A DNA stretch of 33,988 nt from a virus. Numbering within the stretch: the stretch's first letter is position 1; the number at the start of each line of letters is the position of its first letter. Below are positions 27,892 through 33,988 of the stretch, piece after piece. Location: positions 1 to 33,988 of the IMG/VR virus record IMGVR_UViG_3300025853_000325; one strand, 5' to 3'. The translations under genes and the position numbers were made by a program. The notes below the pieces were generated by a model. The model was given only the letters and a program-made list of their open reading frames with translations, ran no database searches and was not told the origin of the DNA.

Positions 27892-29508
27892 ATGAGTACA
27901 AGTTACAGATATTTCATAAAGAAACCAATTGAATATTTTACTATAAGAGTAAGGTCAAATAACCCTGGATCTTCATCTAGTAATCAATTTAGATTTGCTG
28001 ATGCACTTGGGGTTTATGATGTAATAGCAAAAAACGAATCAACAGGTAATATACAAACATTTAGTAATCTCACCGACCAAGCTACTATAACGTTTGCAGA
28101 AGGAGCTGGAGATTATGAATTAAAAATTAGACCTAAAGGAAAAGATAATACAACTAGGTTTAGAAAACTAAGATTTGCTAATAGTGGTGATAGAAGAAAA
28201 TTATTAGAAATTAAAAACTGGGGTAATGTTAAATGGTCTGACATGACTCAGGCATTCAATGGGTGTACTAATTTAGAAATAACTGCTACTGACACACCAG
28301 ATTTGAGTGTTTGTGCCGATCTTCAACTTATGTTTCAAGATTGTACATTTAGTGGGTCAACCGCTAATTGGGATTGGGATGTTTCAAACATTACTAATAT
28401 GAATAGTATGTTTAGAAGTGCCACTAACTTTAATCAAGATATAGGTAACTGGGATGTGAGTAGTGTTACTACTATGATAGACATGTTTAATGGTGCAACT
28501 AACTTTAATCAAGATATAGGTAATTGGGTCACAAGTGGTGTTACCGATATGACAAGAATGTTTAGAAGTGCCACTAACTTTAATCAAGATATAGGTAACT
28601 GGGATGTGAGTAGTGTAACTAATATGGTAAATATGTTTCAGAATGCGTCCTCATTCAATCAAGACATAGGGAATTGGGATGTTAGTAGTGTAACTAATAT
28701 GGCAAATATGTTTCAGAATGCGCCCTCATTTAATCAATACATCGGTGGTTGGAATACAAGTAGTGCTACTGCTATGTCTGGTATGTTTAATGGTGCAACT
28801 AACTTTAATCAAGATATAGGTAGTTGGAATACAAGTGGTGTTATTACTATGGCGAGTATGTTTAATGGTGCAACTAATTTCAATCAAGATATAGGTAATT
28901 GGGATACAAGTAGTGTTACTGGTATGGCATTTATGTTTGGTAATGCAACTAACTTTAATCAAGATATAGGCAATTGGGATACAAGTAGTGTTACTGGTAT
29001 GGCATTAATGTTTAGAAGTGCAACTAACTTTAATCAAGATATAGGTAATTGGGTCACAAGTGGTGTTACTAATATGTCAAGTATGTTTCAAAATGCTACT
29101 AACTTTAATCAAGACATCGGTAGTTGGGACACAAGTAGTGTTATTAATATGTCAAGTATGTTTAATGGTGCAACTAACTTTAATCAAGATATAGGTAGTT
29201 GGGATACAAGTAGTGTAACTAATATGTCTTTTATGTTTGGTAATGCAACTAACTTTAATCAAGATATAGGTAACTGGGATGTTAGTAGTGTCAACAATTT
29301 TTTACTTTTTGGGTCAACCTTTACAGAATTAAGTTTTTCAGCCTCTAATTTAGATTCTATTTATAATAACTGGAGTTTACTAACAGTAAAACCTAATATA
29401 AATATATCTTTTGGTTCGGCTAAGTATAATTCAACAAGTCAAACAGGTAAAAATATTTTATTAAATTCACCAAATAACTGGACTATAACTGATGGTGGAC
29501 AGGTTTAA
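27892..29508 (+). CDS. Tail adhesin with BspA/DUF285-type 25-residue repeats
   Basis: This is a 538-residue protein. I chose the ATG at 27892 because it lies three bases after the upstream stop; an in-frame GTG at 27841 would overlap the fibre gene. Residues about 1-160 form a unique N-terminal part that ends in [17 protein letters not shown] and already resembles the repeat. Residues 162-461 contain twelve exact-length 25-residue units of the form W-D[23 protein letters not shown], the DUF285/BspA-like surface repeat known from bacterial and Mycoplasma-type surface proteins. A short non-repeat C-terminus ends the protein. The role is inferred to be cell-surface binding from the repeat class and the fibre neighbourhood. 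Confidence 0.85.
   Translation: MSTSYRYFIKKPIEYFTIRVRSNNPGSSSSNQFRFADALGVYDVIAKNESTGNIQTFSNLTDQATITFAEGAGDYELKIRPKGKDNTTRFRKLRFANSGDRRKLLEIKNWGNVKWSDMTQAFNGCTNLEITATDTPDLSVCADLQLMFQDCTFSGSTANWDWDVSNITNMNSMFRSATNFNQDIGNWDVSSVTTMIDMFNGATNFNQDIGNWVTSGVTDMTRMFRSATNFNQDIGNWDVSSVTNMVNMFQNASSFNQDIGNWDVSSVTNMANMFQNAPSFNQYIGGWNTSSATAMSGMFNGATNFNQDIGSWNTSGVITMASMFNGATNFNQDIGNWDTSSVTGMAFMFGNATNFNQDIGNWDTSSVTGMALMFRSATNFNQDIGNWVTSGVTNMSSMFQNATNFNQDIGSWDTSSVINMSSMFNGATNFNQDIGSWDTSSVTNMSFMFGNATNFNQDIGNWDVSSVNNFLLFGSTFTELSFSASNLDSIYNNWSLLTVKPNINISFGSAKYNSTSQTGKNILLNSPNNWTITDGGQV
28375..29274 (+). repeat. Twelve tandem 75-bp coding repeats
   Basis: The tandem array has a strict 75-base period. The block AACTTTAATCAAGAT or a close variant starts at 28426 and recurs every 75 bases to 29251. 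Individual units differ at a few positions; units 4-6 are most divergent (SSFNQD, PSFNQY, SATAM). A partial thirteenth unit follows. Near-identical units make copy-number change by recombination likely. Confidence 0.95.
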
Positions 29509-29524
29509 AAAAAATGAATAAACT

Positions 29525-29722
29525 ATGTATAGTTTAAAATATATAAATGAAAATATTTGGTGGATAATCCCATCAAACGGACATTATGGTGTATTATTAG
29601 AAGGACAACTAGTTACTTCAAATCATTTATTTGAACATTTTAATAATGAGGAAGAATGGTTAAACAGACTTGCTGAGTTAGAAATAACAGTTAGTGACAA
29701 TTTAGATTATGGCAGGAATTAG
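29525..29722 (+). CDS. Unknown 65-aa protein in the fibre block
   Basis: I do not recognise this protein. It is small, aromatic-rich (NIWWIIPSNGHYGVLLEG, about 10-27) and ends with an acidic helix (NNEEEWLNRLAEL). Its 3' end overlaps the next gene by 14 bases, which argues for a real, coupled gene. It lies between two host-recognition genes, a usual place for small fibre-assembly helpers, but no such family was recognised. The context ACTATG at the start has no Shine-Dalgarno sequence, as elsewhere here. Confidence 0.65.
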   Translation: MYSLKYINENIWWIIPSNGHYGVLLEGQLVTSNHLFEHFNNEEEWLNRLAELEITVSDNLDYGRN

Positions 29723-32615
29723 AGGTAAAATAGTAAATCCAATATCGATAGGTGGTGAAGTAATAACTGAAATTGAGTCACCTATTAATTTAAATATTGG
29801 TACTGATATGAATTATCAGGCATCCTCTACGTCCACATTTTTAAAAACAGAAAAATCGTTATTCCTACCTACAGACTTATCTAAAATAGATGATATATTT
29901 TTATTATCGAAACCTGATAAATATGGACAATCCATATTTAGAAATAGATTAACAGAAAAAACAATACCATTAAATTTTTCAGGTAATGTAAGTGACTCAA
30001 ATTCTGAGGTAGAAATTACTGAGAACAATGAAATACTTTATATAGATAATGGTAAAAAATATCAATTATTATCTAGTAGAAATGAAAGTAACAACTATGG
30101 TTGGGAACCTGTAAGTAATAGGGCGAAATATAATCATATAGAAAGATCGGACTTTGATAGTTTTGATTTTCCACAAGTTACAATAAGAGGTGTTAGAAAG
30201 ATTCCTGCAACTACTGCAGATACTTTATGTGGTCCTGTGACATATACAGGAGAGACATATGATAGAATGAATTACAATTGGTTCTTTGGTAAAAATTCTG
30301 GAATATCTTTTAACCCAATACAAAGTGGTGGGACACCAGTTATATTAAGTGGGGCGATGGAATCACAAGAAGGTGTTGCATCAATATCTAACAGAGAAGG
30401 ACAACTATTATTTTATACAAATGGGGAAACAGTATACACTAGTGGAAATACAATTATGACTAACGGTACAGGGTTATCTAGTTCGGGAACCTCAACGCAA
30501 TCAGTTGTTATTGTCCCTAAACCAGAGTCCAATAAGTATTATTTGTTTACAACAGATTACAACGGAAGTCCTAATGGTTTTGAATATTCTATAGTTAATA
30601 TGGAACTACAAAATGGTGATGGAGAAGTAGAAACAAAAAACATTAAACTTATCAATTCACCATTAACTGAAAAAGTTACTGCGTGTAGTAATACATCTGA
30701 AGACTCTTATTGGATTATAACTCATACAAGTGGCGATACATCATATTACACATATAAATTATCTTCTACGGGATTAAGTGGACCGATAATCACAAATATC
30801 GGTTCTACACACAATACTGCGAGAGGTTATATGAAAACATCTCCCGATTGTTCTAAATTAATATCTTTACTATATGATGAGGATATTATAGACATTTTTG
30901 ATTTTGATTCCACAGGTGGTACGTTAAGTAATTTTATATCACTAACGGGAATGACTTTTGATGTTGGGCCTTATGGTTTGGAGTTTTCTTCAGATTCTTC
31001 TAAGTTTTATGTTAGTGAAGGTGCGGGTGAAAAAGTATATCAGTTTGATTTAACTTATACCTCATCTACTGAAATGATAGATAACGTAATTGAGGTGGGT
31101 AATATTAGTGGGGCAAGTTTTGGGGCGTTACAATTAGCACCAGATGAGAGAATCTACCTTGCAGACTATAACAATACTAATTTACACATTATACATAGAC
31201 CTAATGGTTTGGGTGTACAATGTAATTTTGAAAGTGATGGGTTATCTTTAATTAATAATGGTATCACAGGTACATCATCATATTGGGGATTACCTAATAT
31301 AATAACAGATAAATCTATTTCTTGTGATAGGTCAGTATATATTGTACCTAAAAGTAGGACAGGATACTTATTTGACGTTTTAGTAAATAATGTTAATAAC
31401 GTAATAGAACCCAAAAAACTTTCATTATTCGGTGAAGTATATGGGTACGATCAAAGTATTAGTCAGTTTACTAAATCAGCATTATCCAACTTTACTATAG
31501 ACTATAAAGAGTTAACTGCCAATACTAACAATACTATATACGTACCTACATTGAATATAGGTGAGGGTGAATTCTTAATAAAAACTTATTGGAGTTACAA
31601 TGTTAATACTTTACTATCTAAGAAACAAAAAGTTATAAAAAATAGTATTGATACTTATAAAAGAGGTAACTTATATGGTTTATATGTACCTGAAACGGAT
31701 TGGTATTTCTTATCTCTATTTGAATCAGAAAAACCATTGTTTAATAGTTCCGTTGCACCACAACCACAAGATACTGGTAACTTAGTAGTACAAAGTAGAT
31801 TTACTGAAAGTGGGGTTACTGAATATATAGTAAATGGATTATCTGATCCAATAGTTTCATATAATGGTTCTGTTTTGGCTAAGAACATTGAATATAGTGC
31901 AGTTACCTCTGCTACTACACCATATATTAAGTTATTATTTAATCCATTACCTAATCAAGTTTTAACATATGCTTATGTTAATAATGGTGGTAGTAATGAT
32001 TTATTAGCAGATTTATATACAATATCTAGGACAATAGAAAGCGGTGCAACTGGTACCCAATTATCTACTGATAGAGTATTTTATAATACCACACAAAATA
32101 GATATGAATTTTATTTAACTAGTGTTCCTAATAGTGATGTTGTTTTATCTTTAAATGGTACAATATTAAGTAAAGATATTGAATATTACTTATCTATATC
32201 TGATAGTAGAAGAATTATATTTGAAGATGATTTAGTTGTTGGTGATATAATAGAAGCGTTTTATGTTCCCACCGCTGCGATAAATGGGTTAGTACCTAAT
32301 AATACACCCACAATTAGTTGGTCTATCAACGATGCACCAACACAAACATTTGGTAGGTTTACAATAGAAGTGACTGATCCTAGTGACGAATTTTTTGAAT
32401 CAATAGAATACAGTTTTATTGTCGATTATATTATAGGACAAAAAACATATAGTAATACTATAACATTGACAAATGCGGTTGCAGGTGATAAATTTATATA
32501 TAGGGTTAAAAATGAAAAATTTTATACCCCTATTATTGGTGAAACTATTTATAGTGTAAACTATAGTGATGTAAATGAAATAGAAATACAATTTAATAGT
32601 GGACAATCATATTAA
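29709..32615 (+). CDS. Virion protein (968 aa) with a gliding-motility-type beta-propeller
   Basis: Residues 1-180 are a phage-type N-terminal part. Residues about 188-532 match, in order, the beta-propeller that opens secreted Bacteroidota gliding-motility-associated (type IX secretion) proteins: NWFFGKNSGISFNP, EGVASISNREGQLLFYTNGE, TQSVVIVPKPESNKYYLFTT, EKVTACSN, YWIITHTSGD, ARGYMKTSPDCSKLIS, FDFDSTGGTLSNF, YGLEFSSDSSKFYVSEGAG, VYQFDL, GALQLAPDERIYLADYNN and YWGLPN. There is no signal peptide or sorting domain, so it is not secreted like the host proteins. Residues about 706-765 and 799-856 form two related beta units. Its start lies inside the 65-aa gene. I infer a tail-tip or fibre protein that borrowed a host surface domain. 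Confidence 0.82.
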   Translation: MAGIRGKIVNPISIGGEVITEIESPINLNIGTDMNYQASSTSTFLKTEKSLFLPTDLSKIDDIFLLSKPDKYGQSIFRNRLTEKTIPLNFSGNVSDSNSEVEITENNEILYIDNGKKYQLLSSRNESNNYGWEPVSNRAKYNHIERSDFDSFDFPQVTIRGVRKIPATTADTLCGPVTYTGETYDRMNYNWFFGKNSGISFNPIQSGGTPVILSGAMESQEGVASISNREGQLLFYTNGETVYTSGNTIMTNGTGLSSSGTSTQSVVIVPKPESNKYYLFTTDYNGSPNGFEYSIVNMELQNGDGEVETKNIKLINSPLTEKVTACSNTSEDSYWIITHTSGDTSYYTYKLSSTGLSGPIITNIGSTHNTARGYMKTSPDCSKLISLLYDEDIIDIFDFDSTGGTLSNFISLTGMTFDVGPYGLEFSSDSSKFYVSEGAGEKVYQFDLTYTSSTEMIDNVIEVGNISGASFGALQLAPDERIYLADYNNTNLHIIHRPNGLGVQCNFESDGLSLINNGITGTSSYWGLPNIITDKSISCDRSVYIVPKSRTGYLFDVLVNNVNNVIEPKKLSLFGEVYGYDQSISQFTKSALSNFTIDYKELTANTNNTIYVPTLNIGEGEFLIKTYWSYNVNTLLSKKQKVIKNSIDTYKRGNLYGLYVPETDWYFLSLFESEKPLFNSSVAPQPQDTGNLVVQSRFTESGVTEYIVNGLSDPIVSYNGSVLAKNIEYSAVTSATTPYIKLLFNPLPNQVLTYAYVNNGGSNDLLADLYTISRTIESGATGTQLSTDRVFYNTTQNRYEFYLTSVPNSDVVLSLNGTILSKDIEYYLSISDSRRIIFEDDLVVGDIIEAFYVPTAAINGLVPNNTPTISWSINDAPTQTFGRFTIEVTDPSDEFFESIEYSFIVDYIIGQKTYSNTITLTNAVAGDKFIYRVKNEKFYTPIIGETIYSVNYSDVNEIEIQFNSGQSY
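31821..32275 (+). repeat. Diverged internal duplication in the 968-aa protein
   Basis: Two copies of a beta unit lie at about 31821-31990 and 32104-32275. Shared positions include V-S-Y-N-G-S-V-L-A-K-N-I-E-Y in the first and L-S-L-N-G-T-I-L-S-K-D-I-E-Y in the second, then a strand ending YAYV or AFYV. The similarity is at protein level, with little DNA identity. Boundaries are approximate. Confidence 0.6.
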
Positions 32616-32632
32616 AATAATAATATTTGATA

Positions 32633-32640
32633 TATTTATT
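32633..32640 (+). promoter_or_regulatory. TATTTATT, near match to the recurrent motif
   Basis: The 42-base gap before the last gene holds TATTTATT, one base off the TATTTATA found before three other virion genes. AGAGG at 32651-32655, three bases before the ATG (32658), is the only good Shine-Dalgarno-like sequence in the window. Confidence 0.3.
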
Positions 32641-32657
32641 AATAAATAAAAGAGGAA

Positions 32658-33988
32658 ATGAGTTACATTAATAAACAAGATACTACCTTAGTAAGAGTTA
32701 AACTAACTGATATAGGTAGAGAACAATTAGCAAAAGGACAATTAACCTTTACTAATTATATGATTGGCGATTCAGAAGTCGACTATAATTATGTTAAAGG
32801 ATGGAGTGAATTTGTACCCAACGAAGGTGCAACGACAGGAGAATTTTGGTTTCCTGAGGCGGACGGTAATATAGTTAAAAAAATATTCTCAAAAGTATTA
32901 AGGCCAAAAGACGATAACCCATTCTTTTCTTCATTCCTTTTAAATCAAAGTAACCAATTCATATTTCCTCTAAATCAACAAAGTAATATACAATTAATTA
33001 AAGGTGTAGTTACTAATGAAGCGGATGACAGAGGATTCTTTTCAGGATCCACAGTAGATACAGGATTAATACCACAAACAGGAACAGATTTCATTAAAGA
33101 AACTGGGACAATAGATTTAGTTAATTTTGATGGTTCTATAGATGTTACTACTTTCACACAAGGTGTGTTATCAGGTATTACATTAACTAACACAGAAGTT
33201 AATGATTATATTATATTTAGATTTACAAACCCAACATTAGGTAGTCAAACAGGAACTACAATGACTGCGGCGACAATAAATACTACATATAATATTACAT
33301 CTATTAGTGGTTCTACAATTAAAGTGGATAGAGTTTTACCAACGTTAAACGCATATTCGGGAACGGTAATTACATACTATACTTTACCTGGTGGTGATAA
33401 CCCTACAGATGATTACTATGGGACAAATTCATTGGCGGCGTATTGGAACACAGGTACATTATCATTTGATAGTAGTTGTGATATATGTAATGAAAATATT
33501 CCAGTGTGGAATATGAATAATGTGTGGACAGAAAACCCTGCGGGACTTTACAAAGATTCTCCTGTTAATTATCACGAACATAATTTGTTTGGTTCAGAAC
33601 AATTTACAGGTTCTAAACAATATTTAGGATATAATGAAAATTTAGTTTGTAACACAAATGATGCAACATCAATATGTGGTACTGATCAACCTATAAGTTA
33701 TATTGATCCTTATAAGAAATCAATATCTATTTTACATTATTCTAATAGTTGTATATCGAATTTCTACGGAGAACAATTCTATATTGATGAGGAAACAGGT
33801 AAATTATTGAATTTAGATATGCCTGTTATGTGGCACAGAAGAAATGATGTAGGTACTGCGAGTGGTACTACATTAGGTATGAGATTTACTTCAGATACAA
33901 TTAAGAAAACATTGTCATCTAATAATGATGTTGAGTATTATGATTTAATTGAATATAGTGGTATGTCGGTGACACCTACAATGCCATT
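32658..33988 (+). CDS. Large virion-type protein, 3' end outside the window
   Basis: The frame stays open from the ATG at 32658 to the right edge, giving 443 residues without a stop. The N-terminus reads LVRVKLTDIGREQLAKGQLT (11-30), then NYMIGDSEVDYNYV (33-46), a pattern I associate with large structural proteins of related phages without a firm family name. The middle is Thr/Ser/Gly-rich and beta-like, with a SSCDICNENIPVWNMNNVW segment near 274-292 and scattered cysteines later. It follows the 968-aa propeller gene and has its own Shine-Dalgarno-like site. A tail or capsid-surface role is inferred from position. Confidence 0.75.
   Translation, partial: MSYINKQDTTLVRVKLTDIGREQLAKGQLTFTNYMIGDSEVDYNYVKGWSEFVPNEGATTGEFWFPEADGNIVKKIFSKVLRPKDDNPFFSSFLLNQSNQFIFPLNQQSNIQLIKGVVTNEADDRGFFSGSTVDTGLIPQTGTDFIKETGTIDLVNFDGSIDVTTFTQGVLSGITLTNTEVNDYIIFRFTNPTLGSQTGTTMTAATINTTYNITSISGSTIKVDRVLPTLNAYSGTVITYYTLPGGDNPTDDYYGTNSLAAYWNTGTLSFDSSCDICNENIPVWNMNNVWTENPAGLYKDSPVNYHEHNLFGSEQFTGSKQYLGYNENLVCNTNDATSICGTDQPISYIDPYKKSISILHYSNSCISNFYGEQFYIDEETGKLLNLDMPVMWHRRNDVGTASGTTLGMRFTSDTIKKTLSSNNDVEYYDLIEYSGMSVTPTMP

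Noticed and set aside
28375-29274. Tandem 75-bp repeats considered as a CRISPR-like array.
   Set aside because: The whole unit is repeated with no unique spacers, and the repeats stay in one reading frame coding for a known surface-repeat type.
29515-29538. Mini frame MNKLCIV starting at 29515 before the 65-aa gene.
   Set aside because: Seven codons only, overlapping the start of a better-supported gene.
333-33193. Minus-strand open frames of 60-165 codons scattered throughout, for example 4705-5202 and 1809-2240.
   Set aside because: Each lies opposite a well-supported + strand gene, has low-complexity or Ser/Leu/Ile-rich composition, and shows no recognisable domain.

Overview
This window looks like part of a T4-like contractile-tailed (myovirus) phage genome that probably infects a member of the Bacteroidota. 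The phage assignment rests on a replication module (5'-nuclease/RNase H, DnaB/gp41-type helicase, ribonucleotide reductase) followed by T4-type baseplate wedge genes (gp25, then gp6/Baseplate-J) and very large virion proteins. The Bacteroidota assignment is inferred from several independent signs. A small Cys-motif protein resembles the DUF5522 family. A virion protein carries the beta-propeller found at the N-terminus of secreted flavobacterial gliding-motility-associated proteins. Tail fibres carry BspA/DUF285-type repeats and a [11 protein letters not shown]-type fibre segment. Start codons almost never have a Shine-Dalgarno sequence. The DNA is strongly AT-rich and every supported gene is on the + strand.

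Layout. 1-2712: replication genes: the 3' part of an RNase H/5'-exonuclease gene, an unknown 158-aa protein and a replicative helicase. 2797-4656: monomeric class II (adenosylcobalamin-dependent) ribonucleotide reductase, closed by a strong hairpin terminator. 4745-5356: free-standing HNH endonuclease. 5417-5632: DUF5522-like protein, followed by a second terminator. 5736-33988: one very long run of virion genes: gp25, gp6, a small membrane protein, a 1545-aa Cys-rich protein with a hydrophobic segment, four proteins of 291-670 aa that I cannot name, two Cys-rich proteins of 1396 and 1452 aa, and then a host-recognition block. That block holds a 522-aa fibre, a 538-aa repeat adhesin, a 65-aa protein and a 968-aa propeller protein. 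A further large virion-like protein runs off the right edge.

How it fits together. The left part supplies primer removal, strand unwinding and dNTPs for replication. The right part builds the baseplate and tail-tip apparatus. The gp25/gp6 pair gives a firm anchor for the baseplate wedge, and the large genes after it probably encode wedge extensions, tail-tip and fibre proteins. Many genes abut or overlap (for example 15040/15050, 21927/21930 and 29709/29722), so translation is probably coupled. Only a few gaps exceed 40 bases, and none exceeds about 105 bases. Three of them carry an exact TATTTATA and one a near match, just upstream of likely transcription-unit starts. I see no tRNA gene, CRISPR array, integrase or insertion sequence.

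The most unusual content is the set of borrowed, host-like surface domains on the virion (beta-propeller, BspA/DUF285 repeats, carboxypeptidase-regulatory-like fold) and the recurring double-cysteine modules shared by two adjacent giant tail genes.
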